From NCBI GenBank assembly GCA_020853575.1, contig JADYYP010000075.1, positions 62,001 to 126,000 of the forward strand: 64,000 nt of DNA, in the 5' to 3' direction. The translations under genes were made by a program, and so were the position numbers. Within the stretch, counting starts at the first letter, position 1; each line of letters opens with the position of its first letter. This document shows positions 7,334 to 16,014 of the stretch, piece by piece. The notes under the pieces were generated by a model. That model saw only the letters and a list, made by a program, of their open reading frames with translations, was not told the origin of the DNA and ran no database searches. The DNA comes from Planctomycetota bacterium. Its GTDB lineage: Bacteria > Planctomycetota > UBA1135 > GCA-002686595.

Positions 7334-8997
7334 CGCTCGTCCTTGGCCAGTCGATGGCTGCGGTGGACGCGTTCGACCTCTTCGATCGTCGTCAGTCCCA
7401 AGCGCACCTTCTCCCGCCCGTCGTGGAGCAGGTCGCGGAAGCCGCTCTCGAGCGCGTGCTTGCGCAGCTCGACCAGGTCGCGACCAGTGCGCAAGAGCTC
7501 CGCCATGCTGTCGTCGGGCAGGAACAGCTCGGACAACGCCGAACGGCCCGCGAAGCCCGTGTCCGAGCAACGCCTGCAGCCGCGGCCTCGGCGTGGGTGA
7601 CCGATGCGACCTTCGAGCCATTGGACGTCTTGCTCGCTGAGCACGACGTCCTCTGCGCAATCGGCGCACACCTTGCGCACCAGACGCTGCGCCATGGTGC
7701 CGATCAGGGAGTCCTCGACCAGGAAGGGATCGATGCCCAGATCGACCAGCCGCGGGATCGCGCCGATGGCCGAGTTGGTGTGCAGGGTCGAGAACACCAA
7801 GTGGCCGGTGAGCGCGGCCTTGATCGCCATCTCCGCCGTTTCTCGGTCGCGGATCTCCCCCACCAGGATCACGTCCGGGTCCTGCCGCAAAAGCGCGCGC
7901 AGGCCTTGCTCGAAGCCAAATCCGATCGAAGGGTCGACTTGGCTCTGGCGCACCAGCGGCAGGCGGTACTCGATCGGATCTTCGATGGTCGCGATGTTGT
8001 CGTGGACCGCGTCCATCTCGGCCAACATCGAGTACAGGGTCGTGGTCTTGCCAGAACCCGTCGGTCCAGTGACCAGGAACAGTCCGTGCGGGCGCTCCTT
8101 GACGCGGCCGAGCAACACCAAGTTGTCTTCCGAGATCCCGAGCTCGGCCAAGCGCAGCGCCACCGCCCCGCGATCGAGGATGCGCAGCACGACGTTCTCG
8201 CCGTCGGCCGAGGGCATGATCGAGACACGCATGTCGACCGGTCGGTCGTCGACCGTCACGCGCAAACGGCCGTCCTGCGGTCGCCGGCGCTCGGAGATAT
8301 CGAGGCTCGAGAGGATCTTGATGCGCGAAATGACCGCATCCGTGGCCTCGCGCGGGAGGTTCTCTCCCTGACGCAAGATGCCGTCGACGCGGTAGCGCAC
8401 CCGCGCCAACTTCTCCTCGGGCTCGATGTGGATGTCCGTTGCCCCACGCCGCACGCCGTCGACGAGCATGGCGTGCGTGACGCGCTCGACCGGGAACTCG
8501 CCATCGGATCCAACGCGCGCCTTCTGCAGCGACTCGAACACCTGCGCGACCTGGCCCGCCGCCTCGGGCAGGTAGCGCTTGGCGAGGCCCTGCACGTCCT
8601 CCTCGGTCATCACCACGAGCTTGAGCGGATAGGGAAAGCGCGCGCGGACCGCCGAGACTCGATCGGGACTGTCTGGATCGCTGATGGCGACCAAGAGCAC
8701 ATCGCCTTCCAGGCGCACCGGGAAGGCGCCGCTCGTGCGCACGAACTCGCGGTCGATCGCGGCCACCAACAGCGGGTCGGGCTCGACCTCGTAGGCGCGC
8801 AGGAAGCCGAGCTCGAGATCCTCGGCGAGCATCTCGGCCACGACGTCCGGGCGCACGAAGCCCAGCCCGATCAAGATCTGCCCCAGCGGGCGGTGCGCGC
8901 GCTTCTGCTCACTCAGCGCAACCGTCAGCTGCTGCTCGCTGATCACCCCGCGCTCGAGCAGGCGGTCGCCGAGTCGTTGCTTGACGTTGGGCTGCAT
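7330..8997 (-). CDS. gspE: Type II secretion/type IV pilus assembly ATPase GspE
   Basis: This is a 555-residue hexameric secretion ATPase. Residues 1-140 form the MshEN/T2SSE_N domain (LGDRLLERGVISEQQL). Walker A GPTGSGKTT lies at 311-319, the Asp box around 339-344 (IEDPIEY), Walker B at 373-384 (DPDVILVGEIRD) and the His box TGHLVFSTLHTN at 397-408. A zinc-binding CxxC pair is at 444/447 and 474/477, as in GspE/PilB. It powers pseudopilus assembly at the inner membrane. The gene starts 7 nt after the secretin gene ends. Confidence 0.95.
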   Translation of the reverse strand: MQPNVKQRLGDRLLERGVISEQQLTVALSEQKRAHRPLGQILIGLGFVRPDVVAEMLAEDLELGFLRAYEVEPDPLLVAAIDREFVRTSGAFPVRLEGDVLLVAISDPDSPDRVSAVRARFPYPLKLVVMTEEDVQGLAKRYLPEAAGQVAQVFESLQKARVGSDGEFPVERVTHAMLVDGVRRGATDIHIEPEEKLARVRYRVDGILRQGENLPREATDAVISRIKILSSLDISERRRPQDGRLRVTVDDRPVDMRVSIMPSADGENVVLRILDRGAVALRLAELGISEDNLVLLGRVKERPHGLFLVTGPTGSGKTTTLYSMLAEMDAVHDNIATIEDPIEYRLPLVRQSQVDPSIGFGFEQGLRALLRQDPDVILVGEIRDRETAEMAIKAALTGHLVFSTLHTNSAIGAIPRLVDLGIDPFLVEDSLIGTMAQRLVRKVCADCAEDVVLSEQDVQWLEGRIGHPRRGRGCRRCSDTGFAGRSALSELFLPDDSMAELLRTGRDLVELRKHALESGFRDLLHDGREKVRLGLTTIEEVERVHRSHRLAKDER

Positions 8998-9004
8998 CGC
9001 GCGC

Positions 9005-10459
9005 TCAGCGCCGTTCGGCGTGGGAGCTCACACCACTGTCGCGCACCGCTTGGCGATAGGCATTGCGCAGTGTCTGCGTCAGCTCGGCGGCCTCGGCGCC
9101 GTCGACGATTCGCGGCGTCAGGAACACCAGCAGCTCGCGCTTGCCCGAGGTGTCGTCGTCGTTGTGGAACAGACGCCCGAGCAAGGGCACGTCCATCAGC
9201 CACGGGACGCCCTTGTCGACCTCCGTGCGCTTGTTCTGCATCAGGCCGCCGAGCACGACCGTCGAACGGTCCTGCACCAACAGATCGGTCTTCAGGAAGC
9301 GCTTGTCGATGACCGGGATGTCCTTGAAGGTGTCGACCACTTCCGAGAGCTCTTGGTCGATGTGCACGGCGATCGAGCCGCCCTCTTGGATCGTCGGCAT
9401 GACCTTGAGCTTGATGCCGGCCTCCTTGAACTGCACTTCCTCGACGACGCTCGTGCCCACGCCACCGGTCGTCCCACTGGTCGTGCTGGTCACGTTGACG
9501 TAGGGCACCTCGGTGACGACCTCGACCGACGCTTCGGTGCCGGTCACGGCCAGCACGCGAGGCGAGCTCACCAGGTCGGTGCCCGTGATGCGTCGCATGG
9601 CGTTGATGGTCGCGTCCAGGTCGCCCGCGCTCGAGGTGAACTGATAGGTGAAGCTGTCGTCACTCGTGGCCAGACCCTGCACGAGATTCCACAAGTGCCC
9701 CTGGACCGTGCCATTCGCGGAGGCATCGAGCCCCAGCTGGAAGCGATCGCCGAGCGACACCTCCAAGATGCGCACCTCGATCAACACCTGTCGCTGGAGT
9801 CGATCGACCCGCTCGAGGAATTCGCGCACGAGCTCCACATCGCTCTGCGCGCCGCGCACGACGATCAGATTCTGCTTGGGATCGACGACCAGCGTGCTCG
9901 AGCTGCCCAGCAACGCGCGCAGATTGGCTTCGACGTCGGTGGCCTTGACCGAGCTCAAGGTGAAGTTCGCGCTCGCCTCTTGCGTGCCGTCCCAGAGCTC
10001 GACGAAGTACACCCCCGGTGGATCTTCGACCAAGCGCAGTCCGTTGCGCGTCAGCACGCTGTGCATCGCGGCATCGAGCGTGATCGAGGGGAACGAGAGG
10101 TCCACCGTGCGATCGACACCCGCGTCCAGCACGATGTTGACCCCCGCGCGGTCGGCGAGGAAGTGCAGCACCTGGGCCAGCGGGGCTCCCCGGAACTCGA
10201 CCTGGAGCAACTCGTCGCCGCCGAGCTTCGGTGCGACGTATTCGGCTTGGCGTGATTCGCGCTCGTCGCGTTCGACGCGTTCGGATCGCGCGTCGATGGG
10301 AGCGCCCTCGAACTCCTCGGCGATCGAGAGCGGCACCGTGCCCGCCCCCAAGCGCTCGTACCCTTGGCGCTGCGCGATCGTCGGCTGGAAAGTGCGACAC
10401 GCGCAGGTCGCGAGCGCCAGCGGGATCAGGGACCAACAGGTGGGCGGCGTCGATCTCAT
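9005..10459 (-). CDS. gspD: Type II secretion outer-membrane secretin GspD-like
   Basis: This is a 484-residue secretin, shorter than the about 650 residues of proteobacterial GspD. It has a Cys-containing signal peptide at 1-20 (probable lipoprotein), an STN/N0-type domain at about 75-145 (VEFRGAPLAQVLHFLADRAGVNIVLD), one N-type domain at about 155-215, and the C-terminal secretin barrel from about 230. The barrel includes the conserved SSPRVLAVTGTEASVEV, GIKLKVMPTI and RSTVVLGGLM stretches. The reduced number of N domains fits a minimal system. It forms the outer-membrane pore of the secretion or pilus system encoded by the flanking genes. Confidence 0.9.
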   Translation of the reverse strand: MRSTPPTCWSLIPLALATCACRTFQPTIAQRQGYERLGAGTVPLSIAEEFEGAPIDARSERVERDERESRQAEYVAPKLGGDELLQVEFRGAPLAQVLHFLADRAGVNIVLDAGVDRTVDLSFPSITLDAAMHSVLTRNGLRLVEDPPGVYFVELWDGTQEASANFTLSSVKATDVEANLRALLGSSSTLVVDPKQNLIVVRGAQSDVELVREFLERVDRLQRQVLIEVRILEVSLGDRFQLGLDASANGTVQGHLWNLVQGLATSDDSFTYQFTSSAGDLDATINAMRRITGTDLVSSPRVLAVTGTEASVEVVTEVPYVNVTSTTSGTTGGVGTSVVEEVQFKEAGIKLKVMPTIQEGGSIAVHIDQELSEVVDTFKDIPVIDKRFLKTDLLVQDRSTVVLGGLMQNKRTEVDKGVPWLMDVPLLGRLFHNDDDTSGKRELLVFLTPRIVDGAEAAELTQTLRNAYRQAVRDSGVSSHAERR

Positions 10460-11235
10460 GGTTGCTTGGTCGAGGCTTGTGGCGCGGCTGCAGCGTTGTT
10501 CGCCGGAGTTGCGGGCGCGGACTGAGCGCTGGAATTCCCCGCGGCTTGGGCGTGCTCGAGCGAGCCCTTCGTGGCGGTCGACTCGGAGTTCGCGGGCAGC
10601 CGCGGCTGGACCGCCGGCAACTCGATTCGTTGCTCGTGTCCGGCGAGCTCGACGCGCACGCTGTGGGCGTCGATCGCCAGCACGGTCGCCGCGCCCTGCA
10701 AGAGCTCGTCACCCACGTGCACGATGCGTCCACCGAACATAGCCGAGCTGCCACCCGCGCCGCGGATCAACCCGATCAGCGGCGCGCGCTCGAGGAACTC
10801 CTCGAACTCCCGGGTCAACTCGTCGACTCGCCGCAGCGAGTTCGGCGCGGAAGGACTCGAAACCGCCTCCACCGCGGGGTCTTCGGGCAGCTCCTCGCCA
10901 GATCCGGACGCCTCGATGCGCGCCCTCCGACCGGAGGACGACGAGCCCTCCATGCGTTCGAGAGCTCCCACGAGCCGCGCCAGCGAGTCCGCCGACGTGG
11001 CACTGCCTTGCACCGCTGCCGGGGTCGCGGCGCTGCGCTCGTGCTCGGGCGACGCCACGCTTCCCAGGCCAGCGTCGAGTCTCTGAGGCTGTGCGGGCGA
11101 TGTCTCATCCGCACCCCGTTCGGCGCGCTCCGGCTGGGGGGCTTCGTGGCGCGTCTCGAGCAGGGCCGGCAGCGCCAATGCGAAGGCACCGGCGATCGCG
11201 CCCCCGTAGATGATCTTCTTGGTCGTGCTGATCAC
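10456..11235 (-). CDS. GspC/PilP-like pilot protein of the secretion operon
   Basis: This is a 259-residue bitopic protein with a short cytosolic N-terminus, a transmembrane helix at about 8-26, a long low-complexity Ser/Ala/Glu-rich linker and a small beta domain at about 165-220 (GGRIVHVGDELLQGAATVLAIDAHSVRVEL). The order (one membrane helix, disordered linker, small HR/PilP-type beta domain binding the secretin) is that of GspC/PilP, although direct similarity is weak. The GTG start at 11235 overlaps the upstream stop by 4 nt (GTGA), and its stop overlaps gspD by 4 nt. It probably links inner-membrane and outer-membrane parts. Confidence 0.65.
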   Translation of the reverse strand: MISTTKKIIYGGAIAGAFALALPALLETRHEAPQPERAERGADETSPAQPQRLDAGLGSVASPEHERSAATPAAVQGSATSADSLARLVGALERMEGSSSSGRRARIEASGSGEELPEDPAVEAVSSPSAPNSLRRVDELTREFEEFLERAPLIGLIRGAGGSSAMFGGRIVHVGDELLQGAATVLAIDAHSVRVELAGHEQRIELPAVQPRLPANSESTATKGSLEHAQAAGNSSAQSAPATPANNAAAAPQASTKQP

Positions 11236-11864
11236 GGCTGTCGTCCGTCCTTCTGAGCGTTGCTGGCCGGCGGAGCGTTCGGGCTGAAGTGCAGCAGTCC
11301 GAGCTCGAGTTGGAACTCGAACTCGGTCTGTCGAGCGGAACGTCGCAGCGTCACATCGAGCACCCGCGCGGGAAATCCGAGGGTCTCCAGTTCGTCGAGC
11401 AGGTCGGCCAGCGCCGCCGGTCGCGCGCTGCCACTGAGCGAGGCGCGGCGCAGCTCGATGCGCTCGTCGAGCGAGGTCCAGCCAGGGTCGATGTCGGACC
11501 CGATGTCGAGCCTCACCAGCGACACCTGTGCGGCCTCCGCCGCGAGCCGAACGACGCCGTGAGCCACGACGCGCGAGCACTCCTCGGGCACCAAGCCGCG
11601 CAGCCGCGCCAGAGCGTCCTCGGCAACTTCCCGTGTGCGATCGCGCGCGTGCCTCTCGAACGTCGAGCGTTCGCTGTCCAGCTCGGTGGTGAGCGCGCGC
11701 GCGCGCTCCAGGCGCTGCCGCGCGGCGGCGATGTCGAGCGCCGGACGTACCGTGACGCCGGCCAGCGCGATGAGCGAGATCACAGCGGGCAGAACCAAGG
11801 CCGCTCCGCGCGAGATCAGGCTGACCCGCACGTTGCTCACTCGGCTGGAATTCGCGAGCGTCAC
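11232..11864 (-). CDS. GspM/PilO-like inner-membrane protein of the secretion operon
   Basis: This is a 210-residue protein with a short cytosolic N-terminus, one transmembrane segment at about 18-38 (AALVLPAVISLIALAGV), a coiled coil at about 45-90 (RQRLERARALTTELDSERSTFERH) and a ferredoxin-like periplasmic part towards the C-terminus. This is the layout of GspM and PilO. Position between the L-like and C-like genes supports it. The GTG start at 11864 overlaps the upstream stop by 4 nt. Assignment rests on architecture and context more than on sequence motifs. Confidence 0.65.
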   Translation of the reverse strand: MTLANSSRVSNVRVSLISRGAALVLPAVISLIALAGVTVRPALDIAAARQRLERARALTTELDSERSTFERHARDRTREVAEDALARLRGLVPEECSRVVAHGVVRLAAEAAQVSLVRLDIGSDIDPGWTSLDERIELRRASLSGSARPAALADLLDELETLGFPARVLDVTLRRSARQTEFEFQLELGLLHFSPNAPPASNAQKDGRQP

Positions 11865-13342
11865 GGCGCAGCTCCCTCCCAGCGTGCGACGACCTCGAAC
11901 TCGAGCGCGTCGGCGTCGCCGCGATGCTGCGGGTCGTGAGGCTTGGTCGGCGACGACACCTCCACGCTTTGAAGGCGAGGCGACTCCTCCAGCTGTGCTT
12001 GGATCGCGGTCAGCGAGCGCATCGACGACAGCGGCGCCGAGCCCGTCCAACCACGCACGCGCAGTTGTCCGCCGCTGGAGTCGCGCTGCGCGGAGAGCTG
12101 CGAGATCTCAGCACGTCCGCGCGACGCTCCGAGGACATCGTCGAGCGTGGCGCGCAGGGGAACCCCCCAGGATTGCGTGAGGACCAGTCGCTCGCTTTCG
12201 GCGATCGCGCGGGCGAGCACCTGCTCCGTGGCCTGATTCTGCGCGCGCAGCTCGTCGAGCTCCTCCGCGCGCCCCTCCAGCCGCCGGCTCTGTTCGAGGA
12301 TCTCGCTCAGCGAGCGCGACATGCGTTCGTGTGCCACCGCCCCAACACCGCCGGTCAGGAGCAACACACATGCGGCGAGAGTCGCCGCGTAGCCGTAGCG
12401 AACCGGGAGGCGCGACGTGAGGTCCAGCAAGAACGGTCCGTCCGCGGTGCAGGCCTCGAGAGCCGCGACGCGTCCCGCGCGCACCCCGTGGGGCGCCTCA
12501 ACGGCGCTGCTCTCATCCGGCGAGAGCACCACCCGCACCTGCGGAAGCGCGGTCGTGATCGCGAGCGCGAACAGCTTCGAACGCTCGCTCTCGACACCCA
12601 GCACGACGACCTGCTCGACCGCATCTCCGCGGCTGGTCTTGCGGCGGTAGGCATCGATCGACTTCAGCTCTTGGATCAAGGAGAGCGCCAGTGTCGGAAC
12701 CGATTCGAACGAACCGTGGATGCGACTCTGCATCGCCAGCATGTCGCTGCAGAACAGGCTGACCACCACGTCGTCGCTGTCGACGTCGATCATGATGCAG
12801 GCCTTGTCGCGCTCGCCGCGGATGCGGTCCGCATGGCAAAGCCGTGCAGACGAGCCCTCGACCAGCCGCACGACGTGCAGCCGCGCACGCCTCAAGGCGA
12901 CGCGCAGCCCGCTCGCGAACGAGCGCTTCAACGCGACCAGATGCCACTTTTGCTCGGTGCCATCCGTGTCCGCATTCGACGCGTCCTTCGAATATGGCAG
13001 CGCGGCGAACAGCGTGTCGTCGATTCGGGCCTCGAGCAGGTTTGCGGCCTTGCGCCCGAGGACCTTGTGCAGGTCGGCGCGAGCGATCTCGGGCAACGGA
13101 ATCGAGCGCTGCTCGACGAGCTTCGCTCCCAGCGCGACGACGCAGCGCAGGGCTGTGCCCCCCGCGTTCCCGCGCGCGAGCAATGCAGCCCGCACGACGT
13201 CTTCTGGCCCGGCTCCGCGGACCGGCTCCAGACCGTAACGCGGCGCTCCATCCGGCGCTCTTTCGAACCACTCGGCGACCTCGCCCGACACGTGCAGCAC
13301 GGCGCACGCACTCGTGTCGGTACTCTGAAAGCCGAGGCGCAT
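11861..13342 (-). CDS. GspL/PilM-PilN-like assembly protein
   Basis: This is a 493-residue protein that heads the secretion operon. Residues 1-320 look like an actin-like ATPase-fold domain of the PilM/GspL type (MRLGFQSTDTSACAVLHVSGEV at the start, KACIMIDVDSDDVVVSLF in the middle). A transmembrane helix follows at about 325-345 (ATLAACVLLLTGGVGAVAH), then a coiled coil and a C-terminal PilN-like ferredoxin fold. It thus combines PilM and PilN parts as GspL does. The ATG at 13342 begins the actin-like fold directly; 51 further upstream codons are open but not needed. Confidence 0.7.
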   Translation of the reverse strand: MRLGFQSTDTSACAVLHVSGEVAEWFERAPDGAPRYGLEPVRGAGPEDVVRAALLARGNAGGTALRCVVALGAKLVEQRSIPLPEIARADLHKVLGRKAANLLEARIDDTLFAALPYSKDASNADTDGTEQKWHLVALKRSFASGLRVALRRARLHVVRLVEGSSARLCHADRIRGERDKACIMIDVDSDDVVVSLFCSDMLAMQSRIHGSFESVPTLALSLIQELKSIDAYRRKTSRGDAVEQVVVLGVESERSKLFALAITTALPQVRVVLSPDESSAVEAPHGVRAGRVAALEACTADGPFLLDLTSRLPVRYGYAATLAACVLLLTGGVGAVAHERMSRSLSEILEQSRRLEGRAEELDELRAQNQATEQVLARAIAESERLVLTQSWGVPLRATLDDVLGASRGRAEISQLSAQRDSSGGQLRVRGWTGSAPLSSMRSLTAIQAQLEESPRLQSVEVSSPTKPHDPQHRGDADALEFEVVARWEGAAP

Positions 13343-13558
13343 GGGGAAGCTGGCCGATCGAAAGGGCGAGAGGTGGAAGGAAATGCACGTCCGGCCGCGG
13401 AGCCGGGTGCTCCTCCACTGTCGGTCGACCCCGCGGGGCGCTTGAGGTTCGGATTCACCCACAGGTTCTCCGTGGGAAGCGGCCGATAGACACATCTCGC
13501 CTCATCAGCGCCCTCGTGCGTTGGTGCACCCCTTCCCGATCAAGCCCCTTACTCCTCC
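13343..13558. promoter_or_regulatory. Divergent intergenic region between the secretion operon and the second prepilin gene
   Basis: These 216 bp separate two divergent transcription units of related function, so promoters for both should lie here. I see no convincing -35/-10 pair, no strong palindrome and no further gene; the assignment is positional only. Confidence 0.4.
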
Positions 13559-14074
13559 ATGCGACCCAACCGCCGCGCTGGCTTCACGCTCATCGAACTC
13601 ATCGTCGTCGTCCTGATCCTCGCGGTGCTCGCCGGCGTGCTGGTCCCGCGCGTCAGCAACCGTCTGGCGTCGGCGCGCGATACGCGCCGCATGGAGGACA
13701 TCACAGCGCTGCGCGATGCGATCGAGCAGTACTTCCTCGACGAGGGCTCGTACCCCGCGGCCAGCTCGAATGCATCGTTCGGAGGCTGGGACGTCTCGCA
13801 CGACGGCGACTTGATCCCCAATCTGGTCAAGGGTGGCTATCTCAAGGAAGTGCCGGCCGATCCGCTCAACGACGACACGTACCACTACCGCTACTACGTG
13901 TACTCCAATGGCAGCTACGGTTGCGTCGGGTCCGGCTCGTACTACGTGCTCGGCATCAAGAACTTCGAGACGCAGGACTTCGCCACGAAGAACACCGGGT
14001 ACTTCAAGTGCACCGGACGCGATTGGAACACCGAGTTCGACTTCGTGACCGGTGGCGGCGCGTCGTACCAGTAA
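13559..14074 (+). CDS. Type II secretion/type IV pilin-like protein (prepilin)
   Basis: This is a 171-residue prepilin with a short basic leader and the cleavage motif RRAGFTLIELIVVVLILAVL (cleavage between Gly and Phe; Glu5 of the mature protein present). A long helix follows (ARDTRRMEDITALRDAIEQYF), then a globular head with VPADPLND, typical of GspG-type heads, and a Tyr/Gly-rich end containing two Cys that could form a disulfide. It is divergent from the operon containing gspG and separated by 216 bp. It may be a minor or alternative pilin of that system. A GC hairpin with a short T-run follows the gene. Confidence 0.88.
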   Translation: MRPNRRAGFTLIELIVVVLILAVLAGVLVPRVSNRLASARDTRRMEDITALRDAIEQYFLDEGSYPAASSNASFGGWDVSHDGDLIPNLVKGGYLKEVPADPLNDDTYHYRYYVYSNGSYGCVGSGSYYVLGIKNFETQDFATKNTGYFKCTGRDWNTEFDFVTGGGASYQ

Positions 14075-14100
14075 CGCACGCAGCGGCGGAACGGACCGCG

Positions 14101-14139
14101 CGCGGGGTGGCTCGATCACGGGCCGCCCCGCGTCCTTTT
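14101..14139 (+). terminator. Intrinsic terminator after the prepilin gene
   Basis: Arms of 11 nt (14101-14111 and 14122-14132, one wobble or mismatch) with a 10-nt loop are followed by TCCTTTT. This fits a rho-independent terminator for the prepilin transcript. It also argues against a TTG start at 14138 for the next gene, which would lie inside the T-run. Confidence 0.6.
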
Positions 14140-14203
14140 GCTCCGCGCCCGCGCAGTCGTGGCCGCGTTGGATGTGGCGAGCAGAACGGGTACAGTCGCT
14201 CCC

Positions 14204-15040
14204 GTGAGCCTGCCCACGCGCACCGTCCGCATTCCAGCGCTCGGCATCGACTTCGATGTCCTGGTCGGAGACGCGATCATCGGCCCGTCGATCGAGCGCG
14301 GCTCGTGGGCCGATCACGAAACCGCGTTGTTCCGAGCACACCTCGAGCCCGGGGTGCGGGTGCTCGACTTGGGAGCCAACATCGGTTGGTTCAGCGTCCA
14401 GGCCGTGCTCGCGGGCGCTCACGTCGACGCCTTCGAGCCTGTCCCCGAGATCGCCGAGGTGTGCGAGCGCAACGTCGCACGTGCGATGCAGCGCGGCACA
14501 GGCCGCTGCACGGTGCACCGCGTTGCGGCCGGCGCCGAGCGCGGCAAGGCCAAGATCGCGCTCCACCAGCGCAACTTCGGCGACAACCGCGTGCTCGAAG
14601 CGCACTCCACGCGTCCCAGTGACATGTCCGTGGCGCGCGAGATCGAGATCGAGATCGCGCCCGTCGACGAGTTCGTGCGCGGCCCACTGCGCTTCGCCAA
14701 GATCGACACGCAGGGCTCCGAGTGGCTCGCGCTCCAGGGCATGCGCGAGGCGTTGGCCGCGAGCCCTTCGATGGCGCTGCTGCTGGAGTTCTGGCCCTAC
14801 GCGCTGCGCGGCGCGGCGCCCCGACAGTTGCTCGACTTCCTGGTCGAGGCGGGTTTCGTCCTGGGCAAGGCCACCGAGGCGCCCTATCCGATGAGCGTCG
14901 AGCGCATCCTGCGCCAGACGTCGCGCCGCGATCCAGTGAAGGGTGGAATCGACTTGTACGGCACGCGCGGGCGTCCGTTCCACGCATTGGGGCTCGGTCC
15001 CCGACTGCACGGCTTCGTGCGCAGCCTCAAGGAAGATTGA
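14204..15040 (+). CDS. FkbM family methyltransferase
   Basis: This is a 278-residue SAM-dependent methyltransferase of the FkbM type. The SAM-binding motif VRVLDLGANIGWFSVQAV lies at about 49-66, followed by VDAFEPVPE (motif II, acidic residue binding the ribose). The characteristic KIDTQGSEWLALQGM segment of FkbM proteins lies near 165-180. These enzymes O-methylate sugars or secondary metabolites. GTG at 14204 is preferred because the alternative TTG at 14138 lies in the terminator of the previous gene. The next gene starts immediately after its stop codon, so the two are probably cotranscribed. Confidence 0.8.
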   Translation: MSLPTRTVRIPALGIDFDVLVGDAIIGPSIERGSWADHETALFRAHLEPGVRVLDLGANIGWFSVQAVLAGAHVDAFEPVPEIAEVCERNVARAMQRGTGRCTVHRVAAGAERGKAKIALHQRNFGDNRVLEAHSTRPSDMSVAREIEIEIAPVDEFVRGPLRFAKIDTQGSEWLALQGMREALAASPSMALLLEFWPYALRGAAPRQLLDFLVEAGFVLGKATEAPYPMSVERILRQTSRRDPVKGGIDLYGTRGRPFHALGLGPRLHGFVRSLKED

Positions 15041-15943
15041 ATGGGTCTCGTCGATTTCCATCTGCACTTGTTCTCACGTGCCTATTTCGAGGCGCTCGCG
15101 GCGCAATCGACGCAGCCAGGGGGAATCGACGAGCGGCTCGCGCGCGTCGCGGAGCGCGCGCGCATCGAACTGCCCTCGCAGGACCTTGGTGCGCACGTCG
15201 CACGTTGGATCGCCGAGTTCGACCGCCATGGTGTCGAGCACGCCGCAGTCTTTGCGAGCGCACCCGAAGAGGCCAATGCGGTCGCGGACGCCGCGGTACT
15301 CGCCAAGGGCCGGATCACGCCCTTCGCACTGGTCAATCCGCGATCCGAGGGCGCGGCGACGCGCGTGCGCGCGCTGCTCGCCAACAAGGGCTTTCGCGGC
15401 GTGCTCTTGTTTCCCGCGCTCCACCACTACGACATCTCGGCGCCAGAGTGCCGCGAATTGCTGGCGGTGCTGGAGGAGCAGCGCGCGATCGCCTACGTGC
15501 ACTGTGGCATCCTGATCGTCAAGGTGCGCGACCTGCTCGAGTTGCCGCGAGCCACGGATCTGCGCTTCGCCTCGCCACTCAACCTGATCCCAGCCGCGAA
15601 CGCCTTCCCCAACGTGCGTTTCGTCGTCCCGCATTTCGGCGCTGGCTACTTCCGTGAGACGCTGATCGCGGGAGCACAGTGCCCCAACGTCTTCGTCGAC
15701 ACGTCCTCGACGAACTCCTGGATCGCGACGCAGCCCGTCAAGCTAACGCTGCGCGATGTCTTCGAGCGCACGCTGTCGGTGTTCGGCCCCGAGCGCATCT
15801 TGTTCGGCACCGACTCCAATACGTTCCCGTCCGGTTGGCGCGCCGAGCGCTTGATCGAACAGCGCGCGATCGTCGAGTTGCTCGCGGCGCCTGCGGCCGA
15901 GGCGATCTTCTGTTCCAACGCGCGCCGCTTGCTCGCGCGCTGA
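15041..15943 (+). CDS. Amidohydrolase family protein (COG2159-like)
   Basis: This is a 300-residue TIM-barrel metal-dependent hydrolase. Metal ligands are visible: HLH in VDFHLHLF at residues 5-12, His in AYVHCGI near 151, His in VVPHFGAGY near 198 and Asp in LFGTDSNTF near 255. This pattern is that of amidohydrolase-2 enzymes (decarboxylases and hydrolases related to ACMSD). Substrate unknown. The ATG abuts the stop of the FkbM methyltransferase gene. The downstream EboB, another TIM-barrel hydrolase, is on the opposite strand and belongs to a different family. Confidence 0.8.
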   Translation: MGLVDFHLHLFSRAYFEALAAQSTQPGGIDERLARVAERARIELPSQDLGAHVARWIAEFDRHGVEHAAVFASAPEEANAVADAAVLAKGRITPFALVNPRSEGAATRVRALLANKGFRGVLLFPALHHYDISAPECRELLAVLEEQRAIAYVHCGILIVKVRDLLELPRATDLRFASPLNLIPAANAFPNVRFVVPHFGAGYFRETLIAGAQCPNVFVDTSSTNSWIATQPVKLTLRDVFERTLSVFGPERILFGTDSNTFPSGWRAERLIEQRAIVELLAAPAAEAIFCSNARRLLAR

Positions 15944-16014
15944 TCCCACTCCACGCGAGCGTCGCCTAGGGCCGGCCCGGCCTGCTCGGGCGCCGAGCGT
16001 CGGATCGCGGGCCG

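Noticed and set aside
14138..14203. TTG start at 14138 for the FkbM methyltransferase
   Set aside because: It lies in the T-run of the terminator after the prepilin gene; GTG at 14204 is preferred.
15944..16014. Hairpin between the amidohydrolase gene and eboB as a terminator
   Set aside because: The stem is 6 bp with a 3-nt loop and no T-run; not distinct from background in GC-rich DNA.
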